DNA of 45,518 nt from Ruminococcus sp. (GCA_017484095.1 JAFUTU010000047.1:1-45518), one strand, 5' to 3'. Shown: positions 32,181-41,858, counted from the first letter of the stretch. Numbers and translations are program-made. The notes: generated by a model not told the origin, from the sequence alone.

Positions 32181-33446
32181 ATGCTCAAAAAAACACTTGC
32201 TGCCGTGCTGGCAGTAATAATAAGCGTCTGTGCGCTTGCATCATGTGCTGATAAGGACAGCTCATCATCGAACTCGTCCTCAAAGGCAAGCTCCTCCTCT
32301 TCAGGGGCGTCATCATCTGCAGCCGAGATACAAGGTCCCGGCGCTGCCGATACGACCGATACCTCCACCGAAGAGGTACCCGACCCTGCCCTTGTAATTG
32401 ACGGTGAAAACGTTGATATCACCGATCTGACTATCTGCACTATTGACGGCAACGATATTGACTTTGATACATTCAGATATTACTATTACTATACTCTCGC
32501 TAAGTACACCTCTACCTACGGTGCTACTATGGATACCATAAAGGATACCGAGGGCGGCTTTGATCTTTTTCTGACAGATGTCATAACCGCTATCAAGCAG
32601 GAGTATGTTGCCCCTGCTCTTGCAAAGGAAAACGGTCTGGAGCTGACCGATGACGAAAAGCAGGAGATACAGGAACAGATCGAGCAGGCAAAGACCGAAG
32701 CAGGCGGCGAAGAGACCTTTAACGAGCAGCTGAAGTCTTATTACCTTACTCCCGAGCTTTTTGAAACTATGCTCACAAATGCAACTATCTACCAGAAGGT
32801 ATATGATAATCTCTTTACTCATGAGGGCATTTATGCAACATCTCAGGAGGATTTCAGAAAGATCGTTCAGGATCCCGAGCAGTACTGCCGTGAGATCCAT
32901 ATAATGATACCATACTACGCACAGGTAGAGCTCGATGACAGCACAGCATCTACCTATGATTCTCTTTCCCTGTCCGAGAAGATCTACGCTAAGCAGGCAG
33001 CATATTACCAGCTTGACAGCGATGCTATCCAGCAGGCAAAGGAAAAATCAAAGGAGCTTGCAGAGTCCCTTCTTAAAGAAGCTCAGGAAACTGAGGATTT
33101 CGGAAAGCTTGTTGAAAGAGAAGGCTATGATATAGGTCTGGAGGATTCGACCAACGGCTATTATTTCACTCCTGATTCCACAGGCTATCCCACCTCGCTT
33201 ATCGAAGCCGCTTTCGCGCTCGATGAGAATGAGATATCTTCTGACCTTGTAGCTGATGAGACCTATGGATACTTTATCATAAAAAGGCTCCCGATAGATA
33301 TGGACTATGTAGAGAATAATATCGAATCTATGATCGAAAGCTATGATGCGCCTAATTTTGAAAAGATATATCAGGACTATATGTCAAAAATGAAAGTGAC
33401 ATATTTCGACCAGTGGGATAAGCTGACCGCTGACTCTGTATCGTAG
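32181..33446 (+). CDS. PrsA/SurA-like peptidyl-prolyl isomerase lipoprotein
   Basis: The 421-aa protein has a lipobox LASC with Cys22, then a long Ser-rich linker. A SurA-N-like helical chaperone region (about 100-240) and a parvulin-like domain (about 235-385) follow. The C-terminal part keeps the pattern FGKLVERE...NGYYF...AAFALDENEISSDLVADETYGYFIIKR. It would be anchored outside the membrane and help fold exported proteins. The parvulin core is divergent with a long insert, so isomerase activity is uncertain. A ribosome site AAAGGAAAG is present. It overlaps the next gene by one base. Confidence 0.85.
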   Translation: MLKKTLAAVLAVIISVCALASCADKDSSSSNSSSKASSSSSGASSSAAEIQGPGAADTTDTSTEEVPDPALVIDGENVDITDLTICTIDGNDIDFDTFRYYYYYTLAKYTSTYGATMDTIKDTEGGFDLFLTDVITAIKQEYVAPALAKENGLELTDDEKQEIQEQIEQAKTEAGGEETFNEQLKSYYLTPELFETMLTNATIYQKVYDNLFTHEGIYATSQEDFRKIVQDPEQYCREIHIMIPYYAQVELDDSTASTYDSLSLSEKIYAKQAAYYQLDSDAIQQAKEKSKELAESLLKEAQETEDFGKLVEREGYDIGLEDSTNGYYFTPDSTGYPTSLIEAAFALDENEISSDLVADETYGYFIIKRLPIDMDYVENNIESMIESYDAPNFEKIYQDYMSKMKVTYFDQWDKLTADSVS

Positions 33447-34192
33447 TGGATAAGCTGAGATTTCTTGAGCTGTGTGAGCAGACCGCCGAGACCGACCCCG
33501 TAAGAGACAGTATAGGCACCCTCGGTGAGAAGACCCTGCACGCAGTTTTAAAAGCTTACTTTGAGCCGAACAGCGGCAACCGAGAAATAAAGCTCGGCAG
33601 ATATGTTGCCGATATCGCAGGCGAAAACGGAATAATCGAGATACAAACAAGACACCTCTACCGTTTAAGAAGCAAGCTCGAAGCCTTTCTTGAATTTTGT
33701 GACGTTACGGTGGTCTATCCTCTTTGTGCCGAAAAATATGTCCGCTGGCTCGATATGGATACAGGTGAGCTCTCTCCGAGAAGAAGATCCCCCAAAAGGG
33801 CTAAGCCGCATGACATCTTCTCTGAGCTCGTAAACATCAAATACGTTCTTGATAATCCGCGTTTCACATTCTGCGCCGTTTTGATAGAGGCAGAAGACAT
33901 CAGATACCTGAACGGCAGATCAAAGGATAAGAAAAAGGGCTCCTCCCGCTGTGACAGAGTCCCCCTTTCGCTTATTGATGAGCTTTGGCTTCGCTCTCCC
34001 GATGATTACAGGCAGTTTCTTCCCTCTTCCCTGCCCGAGCCCTTCACAGTTTTGCAGTATGCTAAGGCCTGCGGCATAAGCAGTGACCTTGCCCGCAGCG
34101 AGCTGAATGTGCTGTGCTATCTTGGCCATACAGAGGTAACACAAAAGCAGGGCAGCAAAAACCTATACAGAATTTTACCATCGAAAGGATAA
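33446..34192 (+). CDS. Putative PD-(D/E)XK nuclease-fold protein with C-terminal winged helix
   Basis: The 248-aa protein starts at GTG 33446, overlapping the stop codon of the foldase gene. Its N-terminal half shows a restriction-nuclease-like pattern: Glu28 in a first helix, Glu47, Asp56 in VADIAG and E65-I-Q67 in IIEIQT, followed by a helix with LRSKLEAFL. A basic segment (about 112-120) and a conserved KKKGSSRCDRVP stretch come next. The end (about 200-245) looks like a winged helix (YAKACGISSDLARSELN...). The gene lies between two envelope genes and no phage or methylase gene is near. A role in DNA repair or RNA cleavage is possible; none is shown. Confidence 0.55.
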   Translation: MDKLRFLELCEQTAETDPVRDSIGTLGEKTLHAVLKAYFEPNSGNREIKLGRYVADIAGENGIIEIQTRHLYRLRSKLEAFLEFCDVTVVYPLCAEKYVRWLDMDTGELSPRRRSPKRAKPHDIFSELVNIKYVLDNPRFTFCAVLIEAEDIRYLNGRSKDKKKGSSRCDRVPLSLIDELWLRSPDDYRQFLPSSLPEPFTVLQYAKACGISSDLARSELNVLCYLGHTEVTQKQGSKNLYRILPSKG

Positions 34193-34197
34193 GATAG

Positions 34198-35592
34198 ATG
34201 AAAAAACTCAGAAGAGTAATATGTATGATGCTTTGTGCAGTGATGCTGATACCTGCATCAGCTGCCGAGGCTTTCAGCTTCACGCCTAAAAGAGATGAAA
34301 ACGGCGACGGCACTATGGACGAAATGCACCTCTATTCCGAGGCCGTCTATATGGTTGATATGGATACCGGCGAGTCGATCGTCAATATCAACGGCAGCGA
34401 GGAAAGAACTCCGGCTTCACTTACCAAAATAATGACAGCAGCTGTCTTTCTGGATCAGTTCGACGGTGACGACCAGAAGCTGAAAGAGACCTATTATTCC
34501 GCGGGCACAGAAGCCTTTGACGAGCTGTATGATACTGGTGCCTCAACAGCTGATATCAGACCTAACGAGACCGTTAACTGTTATGACCTCTTGTGTGCTT
34601 TAATGCTCCCCTCCGCTTGTGAGGCAGCCAACATCATAGCACTTAACGTCAGCGACTCACTGCAGGGTTTTACTGACCTTATGAACAAAAAAGCTGAGGA
34701 GCTCGGCATGGAGCACACTCACTTTTCGAATGCCCACGGCATATTTGTTGAGCAGAACTATTCCACCTGTGAAGATATGGCTGCCCTTTGTATGTATGCC
34801 ATGACAAAATATCCAGTTCTTAAAGACGTAGTCGCTATGCCCTCGTACCATATGTCCGAAACTGACGAGCACCCCGAAGGCACCGACATCTATAACACGA
34901 ACCTTATGCTCTCGCCCTATTCAGATTATTACTATGATACCGTCAAGGGCATAAAGACAGGCACTCTCGACGCAGCAGGCCGCTGCCTTGCCTCCTACTG
35001 TGAGGAGGACGGTGTTTCTTACCTGATCGTCACAATGGGTGCGCCTATGGAAAAGCAGGAGGAGGATATCCAGCGCGGATATGAACAGCCAAACTCCCTT
35101 TATGCCTATGATGAGGTATATTACAATCTCTTAGACCATATCCACCTTTATGACTGGGCTTTCTCATCTCTCGTCTCAACAGATTTTGTAGATAAAAACA
35201 GCGAGATAACAGAAGCCAGAGTTGCCTACGGAGAGGATAAGGATTATGCCAATCTCAAACCTGCGCAGGGTTTCACAAGGCTGTGGCCTTATGATGTCCC
35301 CGTCAAGGACGTTGAAAAACGCATAACCGTCTACGATAACATCGTAGCCCCCGTTGAGATAGGTGATGTTCTCGGCAAAATGGAGCTTGTCTATTCGGGC
35401 AATGTAATCGCAACGATAGACCTCGTATCTACTACAAGGGTCGAGCGTTCAGCCGTTAAAACAAATGCAAAGATCGCAGGCTCATATTTCAGCTCGAAGA
35501 TCTTTAAAAGAACAGGCGCCGTGATAATCGTACTTATAGCAGGCTACATAATCGCATTTGTTGTTATCGCACAGAAAAAATATCTTAAATAA
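34198..35592 (+). CDS. D-alanyl-D-alanine carboxypeptidase (S11, PBP5/DacF-like)
   Basis: The 464-aa protein has a signal peptide (about 1-25), an S11 peptidase domain (about 40-290), a C-terminal beta domain, and a transmembrane anchor (about 442-460) ending KKYLK. It trims the terminal D-Ala of peptidoglycan stem peptides. Motifs are SLTK (Ser74, Lys77) and KTG (Lys253-Gly255). The middle SxN motif reads SAC (Ser139-Cys141), so the usual Asn is missing at that position, although an Asn follows three residues later. It is the last gene of the foldase operon. Confidence 0.88.
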   Translation: MKKLRRVICMMLCAVMLIPASAAEAFSFTPKRDENGDGTMDEMHLYSEAVYMVDMDTGESIVNINGSEERTPASLTKIMTAAVFLDQFDGDDQKLKETYYSAGTEAFDELYDTGASTADIRPNETVNCYDLLCALMLPSACEAANIIALNVSDSLQGFTDLMNKKAEELGMEHTHFSNAHGIFVEQNYSTCEDMAALCMYAMTKYPVLKDVVAMPSYHMSETDEHPEGTDIYNTNLMLSPYSDYYYDTVKGIKTGTLDAAGRCLASYCEEDGVSYLIVTMGAPMEKQEEDIQRGYEQPNSLYAYDEVYYNLLDHIHLYDWAFSSLVSTDFVDKNSEITEARVAYGEDKDYANLKPAQGFTRLWPYDVPVKDVEKRITVYDNIVAPVEIGDVLGKMELVYSGNVIATIDLVSTTRVERSAVKTNAKIAGSYFSSKIFKRTGAVIIVLIAGYIIAFVVIAQKKYLK

Positions 35593-35597
35593 AAAAT

Positions 35598-35619
35598 GCC
35601 CGAGTTCTTTTCCTCGGGC
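35598..35619. terminator. Terminator between the carboxypeptidase and permease genes
   Basis: GCCCGAG (35598-35604) pairs with CTCGGGC (35613-35619). A-run on the left and AAAATTTATTT on the right; it serves the minus strand best. Confidence 0.8.
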
Positions 35620-35624
35620 AAAAT

Positions 35625-36974
35625 TTATTTCTTCTCAGCTTCCTGTTCCTTTTGGAGAGCTTTTTGTTCCGGTCCATCATCAGTATCAAGCTCTTCATAT
35701 TCGAGATTTACTTCGTTCACCTCATCAGCAGACGGTATAACCATTTTCTCAAGATCCTCAGCCGTCAAAGGCTTGCGCCTTTCAGGCTTTTTGTAGAGGT
35801 GCTCCACATCTTCCATATAGTAAGCCGTGTCAACAGGCAGCTTCTTCTTTTTGAGCCTTGCCTCAACAGCCTCTCTGACAAAGCTGTAGATCAGTGCGAA
35901 TGTCGGCACAGCTATGAGCATTCCGATAAAGTTCCAGAGACTTCCGAAAAACAGGATAGATACCAGTACCCAGAACCCCGGCAGACCTGTCGAATCACCA
36001 AGTATCTTCGGTCCGAGGATATTTCCGTCAAACTGCTGAAGAATGATAATAAAGATCAGCAGTATGATCGCCTTCTGCGGACTGATTATCAGCATTAACA
36101 AGGTCGAAGGCACCGCACCTATTATCGGCCCGAAGAACGGTATAACGTTCGTAACACCGATAATAACACTTATCATAATGTTATACGGCATATTCATTAT
36201 CGTAAGACAGATAAAGCAGATAAAGCCGATTATTATCGAGTCTATTATCTTTCCTACCAGAAAGCCAGAGAATACCGTGTTTATCCTGGAAGCCAGATGC
36301 ATTATCTTCTCACAGGTAGACTTTTTAGTTGTCGATATCACTATCTTCTTAGCCTGCGCCAGGAACTTTTCCTTGCTGCAAAGCAGGTAGATAGAAATAA
36401 TAAATCCGATTATAAAGTCTTTGATGACAGTGATGAAATCCCAAGCGCCCGAAAGAATATCCTCGAGCATAGGCTTAGCGTTTTCGTAAATCGTGTCAAA
36501 ATCTGTCGAAAGCTCTTTAAACTTCTTGGTAACTGTCGATGCAGCCTTAGGGTAGTTTTTAAACAGCTTGTCTATCCAGCTCTGCACCTTGTCTGTAAGC
36601 TCTCCCCAGTTTCCGAATATTTCCTTGATAGAGTTTATGAGCTCAGGGATAACTATCCAAAGCAGTCCTGCCAGCACACCCAGAAAAACGATCGACGCAA
36701 AACTTACCGAACACGCTCTCAGCAGCTTGCCTCCGCCCTCTTTTTTATATATTCTCTTTCGCACGAATTTCTCAAAGTTCACCATCAGCGGATTCATCAG
36801 AAATGCGATAGCCAGTCCCCATATCACAGGCGATATCGCCGATACCAGCGAGGATATGATCTTCATTATCGTGCTGAATTTCAATACGGCAACAACCAGC
36901 AATACATTGACAGCTATGACCGCAGTTGCATAAAATGCTATAGTGGTGTATTTTCGGTTAGCTCTTATTTTCAT
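35625..36974 (-). CDS. AI-2E family transporter (PerM/YdbI-like)
   Basis: The 449-aa integral membrane protein has about eight transmembrane helices. It carries the family pattern of SPVIWGLAIAFLMNP near the start, a long soluble loop (about 105-165), and the conserved GVTNVIPFFGPIIG segment followed by FIIILQQFDGNILGPKILGDSTGL. The family includes quorum-sensing signal exporters and sodium/proton antiporters; substrate cannot be read from sequence. The tail (about 375-449) is cytoplasmic, charged and rich in Glu. It has its own promoter and stands alone on this strand. Confidence 0.88.
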   Translation of the reverse strand: MKIRANRKYTTIAFYATAVIAVNVLLVVAVLKFSTIMKIISSLVSAISPVIWGLAIAFLMNPLMVNFEKFVRKRIYKKEGGGKLLRACSVSFASIVFLGVLAGLLWIVIPELINSIKEIFGNWGELTDKVQSWIDKLFKNYPKAASTVTKKFKELSTDFDTIYENAKPMLEDILSGAWDFITVIKDFIIGFIISIYLLCSKEKFLAQAKKIVISTTKKSTCEKIMHLASRINTVFSGFLVGKIIDSIIIGFICFICLTIMNMPYNIMISVIIGVTNVIPFFGPIIGAVPSTLLMLIISPQKAIILLIFIIILQQFDGNILGPKILGDSTGLPGFWVLVSILFFGSLWNFIGMLIAVPTFALIYSFVREAVEARLKKKKLPVDTAYYMEDVEHLYKKPERRKPLTAEDLEKMVIPSADEVNEVNLEYEELDTDDGPEQKALQKEQEAEKK

Positions 36975-37049
36975 AGCGCTTTCCTCTCAAAAATTTGCGT
37001 ACCAAAGCGTATTTGCAGCCTTTCTGTACGTTTTAAAGTACTTATTATC

Positions 37050-37078
37050 ATTATACAACATAATTTTTCTAATTGCAA
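37050..37078 (-). promoter_or_regulatory. Promoter of the AI-2E transporter gene
   Basis: On the minus strand, TTGCAA (37073-37078), 17 bases, TATAAT (37050-37055); leader about 70 bases. Confidence 0.7.
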
Positions 37079-37171
37079 TGGTTTTTAAAATTTTTATTGA
37101 AAAACGCGATTTATTAAACTTATATTCATATAATATTTACCTTTTATTCTTTTATATGATTTGAAAACCTA

Positions 37172-37200
37172 TTGACAAAATCCCAAAAACGCAATATAAT
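37172..37200 (+). promoter_or_regulatory. Promoter of the trp operon
   Basis: TTGACA (37172-37177), 17 bases, TATAAT (37195-37200). The start of RNA is near 37207. Confidence 0.9.
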
Positions 37201-37221
37201 AATTAACGAACTTAATATTTT

Positions 37222-37511
37222 AAATCCGATGAGCAAAGGTAAGTAGCTTTGAGGGAAGCTTTCAGAGAGTGCACGGCTGGTGTGAGTGCACAGCGGATAT
37301 CAGAGTGAATGGATTTGTGAGGAGCGGTGTGAAAAGCGAAAGCTTAGTATCATTAGCCGAGTTTCCTGCGTTAGTGGACAGGATATTGATTTTGAGGAGC
37401 TCTTTCCGAGAATGCGTATCTGTGAGCCGACAACATTTGTCGGGAATTTGGGTGGCACCACGGTTCTATCGTCCCATAGCTGTAAGGTTATGTGATGACA
37501 GAACTTTTTTT
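37222..37511 (+). promoter_or_regulatory. T-box riboswitch sensing uncharged tRNA-Trp
   Basis: The leader has the T-box 5' K-turn pattern GATGAGCAAAGG...AGTAGC, AGAGAG (37264-37269), the distal hairpin GTGCAC/GTGCAC with a GGCTGGTG loop, and a specifier UGG (37310-37312) in GTGAATGGA. The T-box bulge TGGC-ACC is at 37453-37459. The variable base is C, which would pair with the G discriminator of tRNA-Trp. The terminator stem (GTTCT...AGAAC, 37463-37504) ends in T7 (37505-37511). Uncharged tRNA-Trp would favour the antiterminator and switch the operon on. Confidence 0.93.
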
Positions 37512-37540
37512 ATTGTATTTTTACCAAGGAGGTAATTTTT

Positions 37541-39016
37541 ATGCTTTATCCTGAGATCGAAACCGTTAAGGCACTGTTTGAAGAATATGAGACCGTGCCT
37601 GTGTTTTATGAACTGCTTATGGACGCTTATACGCCGGTTCAGCTGTTCAACTGCCTGCATGAGGTCTATAACGACTGCTTCATTCTTGAATCAGTCGATA
37701 ACAAAGACAAATGGGGCAGATACTCATATGTAGGTATCGACCCTTCTGAAGAATATATCCTGAAGGATCATGTTCTTATAGTCAAGAAAAAGGGCAAGGC
37801 TGATGAAGTGATAGAGAATGCTGACCCTATCGCTTATCTCACAGCTGTGGCTGAGGCTCACCGTTCACCGAGATTCAACAGCTATCCCAAGCTTACGGGA
37901 GGCCTTATCGGATTTTTCGCTTATGATATGATAAGGTACTATGAGAAAACTCTTACTAATGTTCCGACTGATGATCTCGGGCTCCCCGATGCTGACCTTC
38001 ACCTCTTTGAAAAGATAGTCGCTTACGATCATCTCTCAAACAAGGCAGTTATCATACAGAACATCAACAAGAGCGACGATATCGCTGAAAAGTATGCAGA
38101 ATGTGAGAAAACAGCTCAGGAAATAAGCGAAGCTCTCAGAAAATTCACACCTGCTCTCAAAACCGCCAAAAAGCTTGATGACGATGTTACAGTACGCTCA
38201 AACATCACAAAGGAGCAGTACATCGAAAACGTCAAGAAAGCAAAGGAATACATCAGAGACGGCGAGATATTCCAGGTAGTACCCTCTCAGAGATTTGAGA
38301 TCGACTCCCCTCCCGACAGCTTTGATGTCTACAGAATGCTCAGGTCTACTAACCCTTCACCTTATCTGTTCTACTTCAAGCATAATGATTATGCAGTCGC
38401 TGGATCATCACCCGAAATGCTTGTCAGCGTTGAGCAAGGCTCAGTTATAACAAGACCCATAGCAGGAACTATCAAAAGGGGTATCACTCATGATGATGAT
38501 ATCAAAAATGAGCAGACCCTTCTCAACGATCCGAAGGAAAGAGCAGAACACACTATGCTCGTTGACCTTGGAAGAAACGATATCGGAAAGGTATCGGAGT
38601 TCGGCAGTGTTGAAGTTACCGACTTTATGATAGTAGAAAGATACTCTAAAGTTATGCACCTTGTTTCAAATGTAAAGGGTAAGCTCAGAGAAGACAAAAA
38701 GCCGCTCGATGCTCTTATGGCTGTATTGCCTGCAGGGACCCTCTCGGGAGCACCTAAGGTAAGAGCTATGGAGATAATCGATGAGCTTGAGACCTCAAAA
38801 AGAGGTCTATACGGCGGAACAGTCGGTTATATCGCGTTCGACGGCTCGATAGATATGTGTATAGCGATAAGGACCGTTCTTTTCAAAAACGGCAAAGCTT
38901 ATGTTCAGGCAGGCGGAGGAGTTGTAGCAGACTCCGACCCAGAAGCGGAATTTGAAGAGTCCTGCAACAAAGCAATGGCAGTTATAAATGCCGTTAAAGA
39001 AGCTTCAAAACTTTGA
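37541..39016 (+). CDS. trpE: Anthranilate synthase component I
   Basis: The 491-aa subunit makes anthranilate from chorismate, with ammonia from the TrpG domain encoded two genes on. The N-terminal domain keeps the ILES tryptophan-binding motif (residues 48-51) and GRYSYVG, so feedback inhibition is expected. The chorismate domain has EIFQVVPSQRF, GSSPEMLVS, RPIAGT, DLGRNDIGKV and GTLSGAPKVRAMEII. Start by AAGGAGGT. It is the first gene after the T-box. The 91 bases before trpS have no clear terminator. Confidence 0.97.
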   Translation: MLYPEIETVKALFEEYETVPVFYELLMDAYTPVQLFNCLHEVYNDCFILESVDNKDKWGRYSYVGIDPSEEYILKDHVLIVKKKGKADEVIENADPIAYLTAVAEAHRSPRFNSYPKLTGGLIGFFAYDMIRYYEKTLTNVPTDDLGLPDADLHLFEKIVAYDHLSNKAVIIQNINKSDDIAEKYAECEKTAQEISEALRKFTPALKTAKKLDDDVTVRSNITKEQYIENVKKAKEYIRDGEIFQVVPSQRFEIDSPPDSFDVYRMLRSTNPSPYLFYFKHNDYAVAGSSPEMLVSVEQGSVITRPIAGTIKRGITHDDDIKNEQTLLNDPKERAEHTMLVDLGRNDIGKVSEFGSVEVTDFMIVERYSKVMHLVSNVKGKLREDKKPLDALMAVLPAGTLSGAPKVRAMEIIDELETSKRGLYGGTVGYIAFDGSIDMCIAIRTVLFKNGKAYVQAGGGVVADSDPEAEFEESCNKAMAVINAVKEASKL

Positions 39017-39107
39017 TAAACAGCAGCAGTCGTGAGTGAATGCGCATAGCTCCCGGCAAAGCAAAGACAGATAAGCTGCTTAATAATATTTAATAAGGAG
39101 AATTGTC

Positions 39108-40184
39108 ATGGCAAAGGAGATCATTTTAACAGGAGACAGACCTACAGGAGCGCTGCACCTTGGTCATTATGTCGGTTCACTCAGGAAGAGAGTCGCAATG
39201 CAGGATACGGGAAAGTACGATACTTTCATTATGATAGCCGATCTGCAGGCACTGACCGACAACGCAGATAACCCCGAAAAGATCAGACAAAACATTCTGG
39301 AGGTAATGCTCGATTACCTCGCAGTCGGCCTTACACCCGACAAAACAACATTTCTCGTCCAGTCACACATACCTGCTCTTTATGAGCTTCCTATGTACTA
39401 TTCAAACCTCGTTACGATGTCAAGGCTTGAAAGAAATCCCACCATCAAAAACGAGATCAAGATGCGTGACTTTGAAAGAAGCATCCCCGTAGGCTTTATG
39501 ACCTACCCTATCAGTCAGGCGGCAGATATCACCGCATTCAAGGCAAAGTACGTTCCCGTCGGAGAAGATCAGCTCCCGATGCTTGAACAGGCAAGAGAGA
39601 TCGTAAACTCCTTCAACAGGATATATAAGTGCGATATCCTTGTAGAGCCCGAAGCTGTTCTTCCTGACAATGCAACCTGCAACAGACTTGTCGGCATTGA
39701 CGGCAACACCAAAATGAGCAAGTCTCTCGGCAACTGCATTTATCTCAAAGACGATGAGAAAACACTGAAGCAGAAAATAATGTCCATGTTCACCGATCCT
39801 ACACACATCAATGTCAGCGATCCCGGACACACCGAGGGCAACCCCGTTTTCATTTATCTTGAAGCATTCTCAACTGATGATGACTTTGCAAACTTCATGC
39901 CCGAATACAAGAACCTTGCCGAGATGAAAGAGCACTATGAGCGCGGCGGTCTCGGAGATATGAAGTGCAAGAAGCTGCTCAATAACGTTATGCAGCAGTT
40001 TTTGGCTCCTATCAGGGCAAGACGTGAAGAGTATGAAAAGGATAAGGGCGAGCTCCTCAACATTCTAAAAAAAGGCACCGAAAGAGCAATCGAGGTCTCA
40101 AATGAGACAGTTTCCGAGGTGCGAAACGCTATTGGTATTAATTACTTCAACGATAAGACCTTTCTTGAGCGCTTCGTGAAGTAA
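39108..40184 (+). CDS. trpS: Tryptophanyl-tRNA synthetase
   Basis: The 358-aa class Ic synthetase charges tRNA-Trp. It has HLGH (residues 17-20) in TGDRPTGALHLGHYVGSL and KMSKS (202-206). It is somewhat longer than the usual 330-aa bacterial TrpRS, with extra sequence around 225-265. It is unusual for trpS to sit inside a biosynthetic trp operon: here it is second, between trpE and trpGD, and so is under the same T-box. The start follows AAGGAG. A second, housekeeping TrpRS elsewhere in the genome is possible. Confidence 0.95.
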   Translation: MAKEIILTGDRPTGALHLGHYVGSLRKRVAMQDTGKYDTFIMIADLQALTDNADNPEKIRQNILEVMLDYLAVGLTPDKTTFLVQSHIPALYELPMYYSNLVTMSRLERNPTIKNEIKMRDFERSIPVGFMTYPISQAADITAFKAKYVPVGEDQLPMLEQAREIVNSFNRIYKCDILVEPEAVLPDNATCNRLVGIDGNTKMSKSLGNCIYLKDDEKTLKQKIMSMFTDPTHINVSDPGHTEGNPVFIYLEAFSTDDDFANFMPEYKNLAEMKEHYERGGLGDMKCKKLLNNVMQQFLAPIRARREEYEKDKGELLNILKKGTERAIEVSNETVSEVRNAIGINYFNDKTFLERFVK

Positions 40185-40214
40185 TATCAAAAATTCCCTG
40201 GGAGGGCGATCACT

Positions 40215-41858
40215 ATGATACTATTGATAGACAATTATGACAGCTTTACCTATAATCTTTATCAGGCTATAGGCGTGATGAACAGCGAGATCACTGTTGC
40301 AAGAAATGACGAGATAACGATCGAAGAGATCGAAAAAATGGCTCCCGAGGCTATAGTAATATCCCCGGGTCCGGGATATCCTGTAAGCGCAGGCATTTCC
40401 GTTGAAGCAGTAAAAACATTCAGCGGCAGGATACCGATACTCGGTGTGTGTCTGGGGCATCAGGCGATAGCTGAAGCCTTCGGCGCTAAGATAACCCACG
40501 CCAAGGAGCAGCTCCACGGCAAGCAGACTGATATCAGCCTGAACACTGCAAACCCACTGTTCAGCGGACTGCCTTCAACAATAAAGGCAGCAAGATATCA
40601 CTCTCTTATAATCGACAGTGTTACAATGCCTGAATGCCTGTCAGTAATAGCTACCGACAAAGACGCTCAGATAATGGCAATAAGACACAGAGATCACCCG
40701 ACCTACGGCGTACAATTCCACCCCGAGTCGATACTGACTAAGGAAGCAGGTACCATAATAATAGAAAACTTCCTCAATGATATTGCAGGAATAAAGACAT
40801 CAAAGTCAAAGGGTGCCTCTATCCCTGCCAGCGAGAGAGTTGAGCTCAAAAAATATCTTAAAATAGTTGCTGACGGTAAAAACCTTACCGAGGACGAAGC
40901 CTATAAGGCTATGGACATCATAATGTCTGACAGAGCGACCGAAGCGCAGATAGGCTCACTTCTCACAGCAATGAGAATGAAGGGCGAAACTATAGACGAG
41001 ATAACAGGCTTTGCCAAGGTAATGCGTGAAAAAATGGCAAAGGTAAATGTTTCAGATGTGCTTGATATCGTCGGCACAGGCGGAGACCTTGCAAACAGCT
41101 TCAATATCTCAACTACATCCTCCTTCGTTATCGCAGCAGCAGGTCAGAGGGTCGCAAAGCACGGCAACAGAAGCGTATCCTCCAAGAGCGGCGCTGCCGA
41201 TGTGCTTGAAGCGCTCGGCGTTAAGATACAGTCAACTCATGAGCAGGCAGAGGCATCGATCAATGATATCGGCATCTCGTTCCTGTTTGCACAGTCATAT
41301 CACAGCGCAATGCGCTTCGTCGGACCTACCAGAGCACAAACAGGTATCAGGACAGTTTTCAATATCCTGGGTCCTCTTGCAAACCCCGCAAGAGCAGATT
41401 ATATGATCCTCGGCGCCTATGATAAAGACCTGCTCGAGCCAATGGCAAAAGTTCTTATGAACCTTGGCATCAAGAGAGCATTCCTCGTTTACGGCAATGA
41501 CAGACTCGATGAGATTTCCATATCTGATGCTACCACCATCTGCGAGATAAATGACGGAAAGCTCATAAAGTATGAGATCAAGCCCGAGGACTTCGGCTTC
41601 AGAAGAGCAAGACTTTCAGATATCGTCGGCGGTTCAGCTCTTGATAATGCTCAGATAACCCTGAACATTCTCAAAGGCATCGATAAGGGTCCCAAGAGAG
41701 ATATCGTCCTGCTCAATTCAGGCTGCGCACTTTATGTCTGCGGCAAAGCCGACAGCATCGACGACGGTATAGCAATTGCCAGAGAAGCTATCGACAGCGG
41801 CAATGCGCTCAGAAAGCTCAATGAGCTTATAGAATACACTAACAGAGGAAACAAATAA
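40215..41858 (+). CDS. trpGD: Anthranilate synthase amidotransferase / phosphoribosyltransferase fusion
   Basis: The 547-aa protein joins TrpG and TrpD. Residues 1-190 are a class I glutamine amidotransferase with nucleophile Cys79 (GVCLGH) and His169-Glu171 (FHPES). Residues about 205-545 are anthranilate phosphoribosyltransferase with DIVGTGGD, the KHGNRSVSSKSGAAD PRPP loop and NILGPLANPA. The first half feeds ammonia to TrpE; the second makes phosphoribosyl-anthranilate. This fusion is known from enterobacteria and some others; a sequencing frameshift is not needed to explain it. The stop overlaps the trpC start by one base. Confidence 0.96.
   Translation: MILLIDNYDSFTYNLYQAIGVMNSEITVARNDEITIEEIEKMAPEAIVISPGPGYPVSAGISVEAVKTFSGRIPILGVCLGHQAIAEAFGAKITHAKEQLHGKQTDISLNTANPLFSGLPSTIKAARYHSLIIDSVTMPECLSVIATDKDAQIMAIRHRDHPTYGVQFHPESILTKEAGTIIIENFLNDIAGIKTSKSKGASIPASERVELKKYLKIVADGKNLTEDEAYKAMDIIMSDRATEAQIGSLLTAMRMKGETIDEITGFAKVMREKMAKVNVSDVLDIVGTGGDLANSFNISTTSSFVIAAAGQRVAKHGNRSVSSKSGAADVLEALGVKIQSTHEQAEASINDIGISFLFAQSYHSAMRFVGPTRAQTGIRTVFNILGPLANPARADYMILGAYDKDLLEPMAKVLMNLGIKRAFLVYGNDRLDEISISDATTICEINDGKLIKYEIKPEDFGFRRARLSDIVGGSALDNAQITLNILKGIDKGPKRDIVLLNSGCALYVCGKADSIDDGIAIAREAIDSGNALRKLNELIEYTNRGNK

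Noticed and set aside
36297..37088. 263-aa plus-strand ORF
   Set aside because: It is antisense to the AI-2E transporter and its promoter; composition is rich in Cys, Arg, Tyr and His, as expected for a shadow frame.
39017..39107. Terminator or second T-box between trpE and trpS
   Set aside because: Only a weak GCAGC/GCTGC pairing is visible, there is no T-run and no TGGNACC element.
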